Below are positions 8,686 through 17,117 of a DNA stretch of 64,000 nucleotides, in pieces. The translations under genes and the position numbers were made by a program. This stretch comes from Lachnospiraceae bacterium. Its GTDB lineage: Bacteria; Bacillota; Clostridia; Lachnospirales; Lachnospiraceae. The notes under the pieces were generated by a model. That model made no database searches. It worked only from the letters and a program-made list of their open reading frames with translations, and was not told the DNA's origin. The DNA is taken from positions 1 to 64,000 of the forward strand of contig JAEDFR010000003.1 in assembly GCA_016297945.1 (NCBI GenBank). Direction: 5' to 3'. Each line of letters begins with the position of its first letter. The stretch's first letter is position 1.

Positions 8686-9399
8686 ATGAAAAAAATATTG
8701 ATTACAAACGATGACGGGATTGATTCGGACGGATTGATACGTCTTGCAAAAGTTGCTATGGAATTTGGCGAGGTATGGGTAGTCGCTCCACATAGTCAGA
8801 GAAGTGCCATGTCTCACAGCATAACCTTAAGACACAGTATTGAGGCATGGGAAGTGGATTTTCCTGTACCGGGAATTCGTGCATATGCCTGTGACGGAAC
8901 ACCGGCTGATTGTGTGAGAATCGGTGTATTAAATATTGTGCCGGAAAAGCCGGATCATGTTTTTTCAGGCATCAATTATGGATATAATGTTGGTTCGGAT
9001 TTGCAGTATTCTGCAACTGCAGGTGCAGCTTTTGAAGCTTCTTTTCAGAAAATCCACACGATTGCTTTTTCAGAAGATGCGGACGAAATGCATGAGGTGA
9101 CGGATGAATACATAAAGGATATTATGGGTGACTTATTGGATAAACCATTAGAAATCAATCAGATATGGAATGTGAATTTTCCAAGCTGTAGATTAAAAGA
9201 CTGCAAAGGAATTCTAAAAGGAAGAACTGTTTCAACGGATGAATTTTATAAAGACCGGTATTTAGAAAAAAAAGTTTCATCGGGAAAGATTTCATACATG
9301 GTAGAGGGAATTCGAAATTATGAGGCTTCACAAGGAACCGATTTAAGAGCCATCCTTGAAAACTATGTTTCCATAGGGATTGCTACCAATATTTCTTGA
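8686..9399 (+). CDS. surE: 5'/3'-nucleotidase SurE
   Basis: 237-residue SurE phosphatase that removes phosphate from nucleoside monophosphates; cytosolic and divalent-metal dependent. The N-terminal ILITNDDGIDSDG carries the metal-binding Asp pair. APHSQRSAMSHSIT gives the conserved Ser/Asn region, and VFSGINYGYNVGSDLQYSAT the second metal/substrate loop. The length is near the family norm. ATG lies behind AATGGAGCAG. It stands alone between a broken gene and a truncated sensor. Confidence 0.93.
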   Translation: MKKILITNDDGIDSDGLIRLAKVAMEFGEVWVVAPHSQRSAMSHSITLRHSIEAWEVDFPVPGIRAYACDGTPADCVRIGVLNIVPEKPDHVFSGINYGYNVGSDLQYSATAGAAFEASFQKIHTIAFSEDADEMHEVTDEYIKDIMGDLLDKPLEINQIWNVNFPSCRLKDCKGILKGRTVSTDEFYKDRYLEKKVSSGKISYMVEGIRNYEASQGTDLRAILENYVSIGIATNIS

Positions 9400-9432
9400 T
9401 TTTATGATATACTGAGTAAAAAAAAGGGGGGT

Positions 9433-9759
9433 GTGACTGTGTTTAAAGATTTAGTGGAGATAAACTATGCAACTGTTGTTTCTATGTTTTGTCTTCTTAT
9501 TTTTATCATTACCAATAATTATTTCAATAAGAGAGTTCGCGTGCTATATCTGATAGCATGCGCTATGGTGTTGTGCCTGGCAATGGCAGATTCCATAGAG
9601 TATTGGACGGCCACATTTGATACCCTGTCATCCCTGAGAATTTGGATGTCGGCAATCAGTTATAGTATCAGACCGGCCATTCTTTATGTTGTTATATTGT
9701 TGCTGATGGGAAAACAAAGCGATAAAAAGTTTTTCTGGTTTGCGCTACTAAGCTTCTAA
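9433..9759 (+). pseudogene. Truncated membrane sensor (N-terminal part only)
   Basis: The GTG start follows a run of G (AAAGGGGGGTGT). The 108 residues contain three or four membrane segments: ATVVSMFCLLIFIITNNY, VLYLIACAMVLCLAMADS and AILYVVILLLMGK. This looks like the amino-terminal membrane domain of a larger sensor, such as a diguanylate cyclase or histidine kinase, but the frame stops at TAA just after KKFFWFALLSF. No catalytic domain follows before the next gene. I infer a 3' deletion; a genuine short membrane protein is the alternative. Confidence 0.5.
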
Positions 9760-9918
9760 TGAAAGAAAACAGATAAAATACTTGCTATTTCTGCATTTTT
9801 CTAGTATGATAAAATCAACTACAAGATATTGTGGTTAACATAATCAATAAAACTATATGTTGCGAATGCGTTATTGTAAACCAATATGTTTTCAGCTATG
9901 ATCAAGGAGGATGATAGT

Positions 9919-10098
9919 ATGCGTAGAGTTTTAGGTGGAGAAATGGAGTATTTTCGGATTCGCGAAGCACGTTTTGGATATGATCGCGATTCGGCAAAAG
10001 GCAGGGAACAGTTGAAAAAATCGGCAGAAAAGCCGGGACAGTCCTTAAGCTTTGATGATATGTTAAGGAGTGAGATGAAATTTGTTTCCGCAATTTAG
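9919..10098 (+). CDS. Small charged hypothetical protein, 59 aa
   Basis: No family recognised. ATG at 9919 is preceded by an excellent AAGGAGG. The product begins MRRVLGGEMEYFRIREARFG and is rich in Arg, Lys and Glu with no membrane segment. A strong terminator begins 24 bases after the stop, so this is a short monocistronic unit, which argues it is real. It could be a small regulator or stress protein; function unknown. Confidence 0.6.
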   Translation: MRRVLGGEMEYFRIREARFGYDRDSAKGREQLKKSAEKPGQSLSFDDMLRSEMKFVSAI

Positions 10099-10121
10099 TT
10101 ACAAGATGTTATGTATTGGCT

Positions 10122-10160
10122 AAAATGCACAGGAATTGTCCTGTGCATTTTGTTGTGCTT
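10122..10160 (+). terminator. Rho-independent terminator after the 59-aa gene
   Basis: Perfect stem AAAATGCACAGGA (10122-10134) with TCCTGTGCATTTT (10139-10151), a 4-base loop and T-rich 3' side. Confidence 0.85.
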
Positions 10161-10213
10161 TTATGTAAACTAAATGACATTTTCTGTTTTAGCAAAATAT
10201 ACGGTCCTATTTT

Positions 10214-10375
10214 TTGCTTTTTGCGATTAAAGCAGCCTGGGGAATTACGAAAATCTTACTCTATATTGTTTTTCTTCCCCTGATATTGATCGGACTTGCC
10301 GTGGCGGGATTGATTTATATTGCAATTCCTGTTTTGATTGTTGTCGGGATCATTTCACTTGTAAAAGCTGCTTGA
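10214..10375 (+). pseudogene. Possible remnant of a small hydrophobic protein
   Basis: An open frame reads LLFAIKAAWGITKILLYIVF, then LPLILIGLAVAGLIYIAIPV and ends LIVVGIISLVKAA: two membrane segments. It has no ATG, only TTG at 10214 without a ribosome binding site, and an in-frame TAG just upstream. It may be a beheaded small membrane gene. Nothing else is seen between the terminator at 10160 and the chemoreceptor. Confidence 0.35.
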
Positions 10376-10517
10376 TTTTTGTTCAATTTTTATCGTGTAC
10401 AGAGCCCTGTTTTTTGTTATAATATAGCATAAGTATCGAAAGCATATTAAAAGACGTGAATATGCTAACAAGATGTCAATGTGTGAAAAAAAAGGGAAAC
10501 GGAAAGAAGGGCAATGT

Positions 10518-12518
10518 ATGAAGTGGAAAAAGGACAAGACACAATCATCTGAGAATCAGACGCAGTATTTGTGCAACCGTGTGGAAGAGACTTTTGTTCG
10601 TTCACTGAGCTGGGTACTACTCATAGTAACGGTTTTTTCATTGATGATGGTGCTGACAATACTCAATATCATGATGGCCAGACAAAATCGTGATCATGCG
10701 GATATTTATGCGTCCCAGGTCGATATTGCCATGCAGGAAAAAGTCAGTATGGTTGATTCCATTGCAGGCGGTATCAGCAGTGGTACGGTAACAGATCCTA
10801 AAGATGTTTTGGCATATGTTGATTCGATGGTTGCACTGGATGATCAGGTTTCAGCAGTATATAGCTGTTATGATGAAAATATCACGATTATGAGCGGTGG
10901 CTGGGTGCCTCCGGATGATTTTGTGGTTACGGAGCGTGAGTGGTATAAACAGGCACAGGCCAATCCGGATCAGGTTTATATTTCCGATCCCTATGTGGAT
11001 TTGCAGTCAGGTGGTATTTGTATTACTCTTGCCAAGGCTACATATAAAAACGGAGATATGATTGGTGTCGTCGGCATGGATATGTATATGGATGACCTTG
11101 TATCTTTGATGGAAGGCAGTTATACCGGCAGCGGATATGTTTTTTTGACAACTGCAGACGGTATTATTCTTGTACATCCCAACGAAGAGTATTCGTTGAA
11201 GGATGAAACGGGTGTTTCGGTTTCAGAAGCAAACCATGGCAGATATCAAAAAGTACTGGAGCAGGAACTGAAGACCAAGACCATATTGGATTATCGCGGA
11301 GGCTTTAAAATGGCTGCCTCTGCCAATTCAGAGGTAACAAGCTGGAAGGTTGTTTCGATGCAGTCAACATGGCATATGATTTTAATCATGCTTTTGTTTG
11401 TCGCTATTTACATAGGAATTTTCTTTGTAGCCAGACAGCTTGCTAAGAAATATACAATTCAAAAAGTGCAGAAACTGTTTGTGCCGCTTGAGTCCATTAG
11501 TTCCAAGGTGACGAGAATTGCAGATGGCGATTTAAATCTGTTCTTTGATGAGGAAAAGAATTCCTACGAGATTGAAAACCTGACGGATTCCTTAAATTCA
11601 ACGATCGAAAGTCTGGGCGGATATATCAATCAGATATCCAATACGGTTACGGCTATCTCCAACAAGGATTTGACCGCAACCATAGATACAGAGTTTAAAG
11701 GCAGCTTTATCCAGATAAAAGAAGCATTAGAGTCCATTCTTCAGAGCTTGATAGAAGCTTTTACCGGTATCAGAGAAGAATCGAATATGGTAAATCAATA
11801 TTCTGAACAATTGGAGCAGACTTCCGAAAATGTTGCAGAAAGTGCAACCAGGCAAAACGTTGCAATCAATTCCCTTTCGGAAGATGTGGATAATTTAACA
11901 GAGCAGACCAGGTTTATTACCGATCGCGCGATGCATGTTCGCAACAATGCAGATATTACCAACGAACATTTGCAGCATAGTGAAGAGGAAATGGAAGCTT
12001 TGGTTCTTGCAATGGAATTAATCGAGAAATCATCGGCAGAAATTGTTGCTTTTGCGGATGAAATCGCCAATATTTCCGATCAGACCAATCTCTTGGCATT
12101 AAATGCTTCCATAGAGGCTGCAAGAGCCGGTGAGGCAGGACGTGGATTTGCGGTTGTTGCCGGAGAAATCGGAACGCTTGCTACTTCCAGTGCAGAGGCC
12201 AGTGAAAATATCAGTAAGCTGATTAAGGAATCGCAGGATGCGGTTGCACGAGGCAAACAAATGGTTAGTGTCACTTCGGCTGCCATGAAACAGGGCATTG
12301 ATGATTCGCTTGAATCGAAGGTACAGATTGAGCAGATTGTCGAATATGTCAAGAAACAACAAAGCTTTATTGAGAATATCAATGATGAGTTGAAAAAGAT
12401 TGCCGAGATGGTAGAAAGCAATGCAGCGAGTGCACAGGAAAATACGGCAATCAGTCAGCAGTTAAGCGGTTGCTCACAAAATCTATTGGATATGGCTAAT
12501 TCATTCCGGCTAAACTGA
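10518..12518 (+). CDS. Methyl-accepting chemotaxis protein
   Basis: About 666 residues. It has an N-terminal membrane helix ([20 protein letters not shown]) and a periplasmic-side dCache-type sensor with the [20 protein letters not shown] region, common in amino-acid or small-ligand receptors. A second helix ([19 protein letters not shown]), a HAMP region and a long coiled-coil signalling domain follow, with the hairpin tip [20 protein letters not shown]. There is no CheR-tether pentapeptide at the C-terminus. ATG 10518 has AGAAGGGC upstream; an earlier in-frame ATG at 10473 has a weaker site. No chemotaxis genes lie nearby. Confidence 0.93.
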   Translation: MKWKKDKTQSSENQTQYLCNRVEETFVRSLSWVLLIVTVFSLMMVLTILNIMMARQNRDHADIYASQVDIAMQEKVSMVDSIAGGISSGTVTDPKDVLAYVDSMVALDDQVSAVYSCYDENITIMSGGWVPPDDFVVTEREWYKQAQANPDQVYISDPYVDLQSGGICITLAKATYKNGDMIGVVGMDMYMDDLVSLMEGSYTGSGYVFLTTADGIILVHPNEEYSLKDETGVSVSEANHGRYQKVLEQELKTKTILDYRGGFKMAASANSEVTSWKVVSMQSTWHMILIMLLFVAIYIGIFFVARQLAKKYTIQKVQKLFVPLESISSKVTRIADGDLNLFFDEEKNSYEIENLTDSLNSTIESLGGYINQISNTVTAISNKDLTATIDTEFKGSFIQIKEALESILQSLIEAFTGIREESNMVNQYSEQLEQTSENVAESATRQNVAINSLSEDVDNLTEQTRFITDRAMHVRNNADITNEHLQHSEEEMEALVLAMELIEKSSAEIVAFADEIANISDQTNLLALNASIEAARAGEAGRGFAVVAGEIGTLATSSAEASENISKLIKESQDAVARGKQMVSVTSAAMKQGIDDSLESKVQIEQIVEYVKKQQSFIENINDELKKIAEMVESNAASAQENTAISQQLSGCSQNLLDMANSFRLN

Positions 12519-12613
12519 GAAACATAGATTTTGAAAAGAAAAAGAAGAAAAAGAAAGAAGAGCAGAATAAGAATAAAATTGAAATATAAGGCGGAAAAGT
12601 AAAAAGAAAAACG

Positions 12614-12647
12614 AAAAGGCGATTTCGGCAGAAATCGTCTTTTTTTT
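12614..12647 (+). terminator. Rho-independent terminator after the chemoreceptor
   Basis: AAGGCGATTTC pairs with GAAATCGTCTT around a GGCA loop, followed by eight T. Confidence 0.85.
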
Positions 12648-12708
12648 ATGGAATGATTGTGCTATACTTGTTTCGTACTTTTGATTTCACATCACAGGAG
12701 GAAAAGAA

Positions 12709-14112
12709 ATGGGTGGATTTTTTGGCGTAGCTTCCAAAGAAAGCTGTACGTTTGATTTGTTTTTTGGAACAGATTATCACTCACATTTAGGCACACGAAG
12801 AGCCGGAATGGCAGTATATGGTGACAATGGTTTTTCGAAAGAAATTCATAATATCGAAAACACACCGTTTAGGACAAAATTTGATAAAGAACTTGGTGGT
12901 CTGGAAGGAAGATACGGTATCGGATGTATTTCCGATTATGAGGCACAGCCGATATTGGTACGTTCTCATCACGGCAGTTTTGCCATTACAACCGTAAGCA
13001 AAATCAACAACGCGGACGAAATTGTATCCGAAATATTGAAAGGATCGACGCACTTTTTTGAAATGAGCAACGGTGAAATCAATTCCACGGAGTTGGTTGC
13101 GGCGCTAATTGATCAAAAAGACAATCTGATTGAAGGAATCCAGTATGCTCTGGACGTTGTTGACGGCTCCTTGTCCATGCTGATTTTAACGCCAATCGGT
13201 ATCTATGCAGCGAGAGATAAGATGGGCAGGACTCCTGTGGTTTTAGGTAAAAAAGAGGATGCAAGATGTGCCTGCTTTGAAAGCTTTTCTTATCTGAATC
13301 TGGGTTATGAAGATGACCGTGAATTAGGACCGGGTGAAATCGTCGTATTCGATGAAAAAAGCTGCAAGACTTTGGTAGCACCTGGAAAAGATATGAAGAT
13401 TTGTACCTTTTTATGGGTTTATTATGGATATCCTTCTGCCAGCTATGAAGGTGTCAGTGTTGAGCAGATGCGCTACAATTGTGGAAAGCTGTTGGCGCGA
13501 CGGGACAATGTAGAAGTGGATGTCGTTGCCGGTGTTCCCGATTCGGGTACGGCGCATGCTGTTGGTTATGCCAATGAATCAGGGATTCCGTTTTCACGTC
13601 CGTTTGTGAAGTATACACCGACCTGGCCCCGTTCGTTTATGCCGACCATTCAGCAAAAGCGTGATTTGATTGCACATATGAAACTGATTCCCGTGCATGA
13701 CTTAATCAAGGATAAGAGACTGCTGCTGATTGATGATTCGATTGTGCGTGGTACGCAGCTAAGAGAAACAACAGAGTTTTTATATGAAAGCGGTGCAAAA
13801 GAGGTTCATATCAGACCGGCATGTCCTCCTTTGTTATTTGGCTGCAAGTATCTGAACTTTTCACGTTCCAAGTCTGAAATGGAACTGATTGCGCGTCGAG
13901 TTATCCAGGAGCTTGAAGGTGATGATGTATCCAAAGAGGTATTGCAGGAGTATGCAGACCCGGATAATCCCAAATACCAGAAGATGGTTGATATGATTTG
14001 TGAAAAATTGAATTTTACTTCTCTTCGTTATCATCGTCTGGATGATATGCTTGAAGCAGTTGGAATTGATCCGGATAAGCTTTGTACGTATTGCTGGAAT
14101 GGTAAGGAGTAA
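12709..14112 (+). CDS. PurF-like amidophosphoribosyltransferase lacking the catalytic Cys
   Basis: 467 residues with the PurF layout: an N-terminal Ntn/glutamine-amidotransferase fold (HLGTRRAGMAVYG, YGIGCISD) and a C-terminal phosphoribosyltransferase domain with the PRPP loop LLLIDDSIVRGTQ near residue 345. True PurF starts MCG, and the Cys released as residue 1 is the glutaminase nucleophile. Here the start reads MGGFFGVAS, so glutaminase activity should be absent. The tail ends CTYCWNGKE. It may use free ammonia, get ammonia from a partner, or have another PRPP-related role. ATG follows CACAGGAGGAAAAGAA; the gene is monocistronic with its own terminator and not in a pur operon. Confidence 0.85.
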   Translation: MGGFFGVASKESCTFDLFFGTDYHSHLGTRRAGMAVYGDNGFSKEIHNIENTPFRTKFDKELGGLEGRYGIGCISDYEAQPILVRSHHGSFAITTVSKINNADEIVSEILKGSTHFFEMSNGEINSTELVAALIDQKDNLIEGIQYALDVVDGSLSMLILTPIGIYAARDKMGRTPVVLGKKEDARCACFESFSYLNLGYEDDRELGPGEIVVFDEKSCKTLVAPGKDMKICTFLWVYYGYPSASYEGVSVEQMRYNCGKLLARRDNVEVDVVAGVPDSGTAHAVGYANESGIPFSRPFVKYTPTWPRSFMPTIQQKRDLIAHMKLIPVHDLIKDKRLLLIDDSIVRGTQLRETTEFLYESGAKEVHIRPACPPLLFGCKYLNFSRSKSEMELIARRVIQELEGDDVSKEVLQEYADPDNPKYQKMVDMICEKLNFTSLRYHRLDDMLEAVGIDPDKLCTYCWNGKE

Positions 14113-14140
14113 GAGAGGACATTTATAATGAAATGTTATA

Positions 14141-14176
14141 ACGGCAATTGTGCATGAGCTGTGCAATTGCTGTTTT
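14141..14176 (+). terminator. Rho-independent terminator after the PurF-like gene
   Basis: GGCAATTGTGCA pairs with TGTGCAATTGCT with wobbles around TGAGC, followed by TTTTTT. Confidence 0.75.
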
Positions 14177-14284
14177 TTCCTTTATGGAAAATTATTTTTT
14201 TCGAAAATGAAAACAATAGAAAAGAAAATAGTATATGAAAGCGGATAAAAATAAAGGGTAATTTCAATGAACACTAAAAATAAG

Positions 14285-14342
14285 TAGACATATTTGGCGC
14301 AATGATATATAATTTAAATATCAAAAAGACAGAAATGGCGCA
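14285..14342 (+). promoter_or_regulatory. hipBA promoter with paired TGGCGCA operators
   Basis: -35 TAGACA (14285-14290), 17-base spacer, perfect -10 TATAAT (14308-14313). TGGCGCA occurs inside the spacer (14295-14301) and again just before the hipB start (14336-14342), 41 bases apart. Both copies continue with an AT-rich tail. This placement suits autorepression by HipB. Confidence 0.65.
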
Positions 14343-14347
14343 TTATT

Positions 14348-14680
14348 ATGAGTGGACAAAAAGACTATAAAGAATATATTAGTGAATTAGGTAAGAAAAT
14401 AAAGATATATAGAATTATGAAGGAAATGTCTCAACAAGACCTGGAGGACAAAACTGGTGTTTCGAAGAGAAGTATATCCAGATTGGAACAAGGAGAAACT
14501 GTGCAAGTTGATAATTTGTTTAAAATTCTTTTGGCTTTAGATCTTGGAGATAATATAGAATTATTGGTTCCGGATCAAACTAAGAGACCCAGTTTTTATC
14601 TTGAAAAGACAGATAATAAACCTAAAAGAGTAAGGAAAAAGACCGTAAAAAATGGTTTTAAATGGGGTGATGAGGAGTGA
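14348..14680 (+). CDS. HipB-like XRE antitoxin/repressor
   Basis: 110-residue protein with a helix-turn-helix of the XRE class: EMSQQDLEDKTGVSKRSISR, then LEQGETVQVDNLFKILLALD. The C-terminal tail is basic (KPKRVRKKTVKNGFKWG). Proteins of this kind bind their own promoter and neutralise the HipA kinase encoded next. The ATG has no good Shine-Dalgarno sequence. The end overlaps the start of hipA by GTGA, so translation is coupled. Confidence 0.88.
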   Translation: MSGQKDYKEYISELGKKIKIYRIMKEMSQQDLEDKTGVSKRSISRLEQGETVQVDNLFKILLALDLGDNIELLVPDQTKRPSFYLEKTDNKPKRVRKKTVKNGFKWGDEE

Positions 14681-15978
14681 ATGATACAGCAGAAGTTTAT
14701 CTATGGGGAACAAGAATAGGTATTATTCATCAGGATATTACAAAGGCGTTTGCATCCTTTGAATTTGATAATGATTTTATGGACAGTGGAATCGAAGTAT
14801 CTCCGTTTCGTATGCCACTTGGAAGGAATATATATGAATTTCCTACTTTGATAGGAGAACCTTTTTACGGAATGCCTGGTCTGGTGTCAGATTCTCTTCC
14901 TGACAGGTTTGGTAATGCGGTCATAGAACAGTGGCTTATGTCTCTTGGAAAATCATTGTCAGATTTTACAGCGATTGACAGACTTTGCTATACAGGAAAG
15001 CGAGGAATGGGTGCACTTGAATATGTACCTGCAAGTACTGATATTAAGGATATAGATGAGAACATCAATATAAAAGAGATGGTTAAATTTGCATCTGATA
15101 TATTAGCTGATAGAGAAGAAATAACATTAAAGGCAAATGACAATTTAACATATGCTCAATTAGTACAGGTTGGAAGTTCTGCAGGAGGAGCTAGAGCAAA
15201 AGCAGTAATAGCCTGGAATGAAAAGACAAATGAAGTAAGATCGGGACAGACACAGTTAGGTCCCGGATATGATTACTGGCTGTTGAAATTTGATAATGTT
15301 TCAAAAAATGGTGATCATGGTCTTGAGGATAAACCGGAATATACTTTAATAGAATATGCGTACTATCTCATGGCAAGAAAAGCCGGTATTACAATGAACG
15401 AGTGCAGGATATATAATAGCGAGGGCGATCATCATTTTATGACGAAACGATTTGATCGCAAGGATGGTAAAAAACTCCACATGCAGTCTCTTGGAGCTTT
15501 GACACATATAAGTTATCAGGATCCTGGAGCATGCGGATATGAGCTTGCAGCCATGTATATGAAAGAATTAGGACTCTCTTATAAAGAGATTGAACAGTTT
15601 TATCGTAGAATGGTGTTTAATTGTCTTGCAGTCAATCAGGACGATCATGTTAAGAATATCTCATTTATTATGGACAAAACAGGTAAGTGGATGCTTTCAC
15701 CGGCATATGATATTACTTTTTCATATAATCCAACTAATAAATGGCTGAGAGCACATCAAATGACTGTTAATGGTAAAACGATGAAAATAGGATTAGCTGA
15801 TTTGCTTGAATCAGGTAGTAAAATGGGAATAAAGGAAAGACGATGCAAGGCTATCATCAATGAGGTTAGTTTATCAGTTGATGATTTTCAAATGTTTGCT
15901 GAGCAGGTTGGGATAACAGAAAAAACATGCGAATATATTCATTCGATAATCGCTGCTAACAGGGTGTATTTAGAGTAG
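14677..15978 (+). CDS. HipA-type serine/threonine kinase toxin
   Basis: 433 residues, the usual HipA length. Known HipA kinases phosphorylate aminoacyl-tRNA synthetases and induce growth arrest. Seen here: an N-terminal couple_hipA-like region, a nucleotide loop VGSSAGGARAKAVI, the LLKFD strand, the catalytic NQDDHVKN segment and the metal-binding PAYDITFS, all in order. The start is GTG at 14677, overlapping the hipB stop, with GATGAGGA upstream. The target in this organism is unknown. Together with the upstream repressor it forms a complete type II toxin-antitoxin module. Confidence 0.9.
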   Translation: MNDTAEVYLWGTRIGIIHQDITKAFASFEFDNDFMDSGIEVSPFRMPLGRNIYEFPTLIGEPFYGMPGLVSDSLPDRFGNAVIEQWLMSLGKSLSDFTAIDRLCYTGKRGMGALEYVPASTDIKDIDENINIKEMVKFASDILADREEITLKANDNLTYAQLVQVGSSAGGARAKAVIAWNEKTNEVRSGQTQLGPGYDYWLLKFDNVSKNGDHGLEDKPEYTLIEYAYYLMARKAGITMNECRIYNSEGDHHFMTKRFDRKDGKKLHMQSLGALTHISYQDPGACGYELAAMYMKELGLSYKEIEQFYRRMVFNCLAVNQDDHVKNISFIMDKTGKWMLSPAYDITFSYNPTNKWLRAHQMTVNGKTMKIGLADLLESGSKMGIKERRCKAIINEVSLSVDDFQMFAEQVGITEKTCEYIHSIIAANRVYLE

Positions 15979-16080
15979 AAAATATATAATACTTGAAAAT
16001 ATACAATGAAATCACACTGAGACGCCAGTCTATGTGGTATAATAAACGTAGTTTGCATATGTGAAGAAAGGGTGTTACAA

Positions 16081-17097
16081 ATGGAAGAAAAATTAATCGG
16101 ACAGAATACAACAAAACCGAATTCATTAAAACAAAAAAAATTATTTTCAAAAATAGGACTTTGTTTTTTCGTTGGAACCATGATTATTACGGGGATTCAA
16201 TTGGGGCTTGGAAATCTATTCTCGGTTCTGTTTCCTAAAATATATGAGAAATATGCCTTTTTAGTGATGATGTTACCTATGTATATCATTGCAATTCCTA
16301 TTATAGTTTTTATGTTAACCAGAATTCGCCCGGTTGCAACAATTGAAAAAGCGAAACTTGGTGTCAAAGAGATATTGGGCTTCTTTTTAGTCAGCTATGC
16401 CGGTATGTATATTTCAAATATCATCGGAAACTATCTGGCTTCTGTCATTGCTATGGTTAAACAAGGAGAGGTAAATAATGTAATAACGCAAGTGGCAACC
16501 GGTAATGATTGGTGGATGAATGTGCTTATTATGGTTATTTGCGCTCCGATAGCGGAGGAACTGTTGTTTCGTAAATTGCTTATCGACAGAACCGTTCAAT
16601 TTGGCGAAAAACTGGCTATCATATTATCAGCGCTGATGTTTGCATTTTATCACGGCAATATCTATCAGTTTTGTTATGCATTTGTGTTAGGCTGCGTGTT
16701 TGGCTATGTGTATGTCAAATCCGGAAAAATGATTTATACCATTGTTTTACATATGATGATTAACTTCATGGGCTCTATTGCCAGTGTTCTGGTTGTAAAA
16801 GTCAGTGGTCTTACAAAGATTATGGATGGCAGTATTACCGATCCGAATGAGATGGTTTCCTACCTGATGGGAAATCTGAGTGGACTAGCTGTATTTGGCA
16901 TCTACTTTCTTGTAATTATTGCTATCGTCATAGGCGGTATTATTGTACTGGCTGTCAACTTTAAGAAGATATCCTTGCAGCCTGCAAGTGAGCCGATTGA
17001 AAAGGGACAGGTGTTTAAGACGGTTGCCCTGAATCTTGGTATGGGACTGTTTTTTGTATTTTGGATTGCGTTTATGATATATGCAACACTGATTTAA
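16081..17097 (+). CDS. CPBP-family intramembrane metalloprotease
   Basis: About 338 residues, multi-pass membrane protein. The Abi/CAAX protease motifs are present: APIAEELLFRKLLIDR (EExxxR), FAFYHGNIYQF with a His, and HMMINFMG near the last active helix. Family members process membrane peptides or act in bacteriocin immunity; the substrate here is unknown. ATG 16081 follows AAAGGGTG at good distance, and an upstream TTG at 16072 is unlikely. The adenine deaminase gene follows after 20 bases and may be co-transcribed. Confidence 0.88.
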   Translation: MEEKLIGQNTTKPNSLKQKKLFSKIGLCFFVGTMIITGIQLGLGNLFSVLFPKIYEKYAFLVMMLPMYIIAIPIIVFMLTRIRPVATIEKAKLGVKEILGFFLVSYAGMYISNIIGNYLASVIAMVKQGEVNNVITQVATGNDWWMNVLIMVICAPIAEELLFRKLLIDRTVQFGEKLAIILSALMFAFYHGNIYQFCYAFVLGCVFGYVYVKSGKMIYTIVLHMMINFMGSIASVLVVKVSGLTKIMDGSITDPNEMVSYLMGNLSGLAVFGIYFLVIIAIVIGGIIVLAVNFKKISLQPASEPIEKGQVFKTVALNLGMGLFFVFWIAFMIYATLI

Positions 17098-17117
17098 ATA
17101 AAAATGGAGGGTTGGCA

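Noticed and set aside
12600..12709. Purine riboswitch before the PurF-like gene
   Set aside because: Only a terminator and short leader are present; no conserved three-way-junction core seen.
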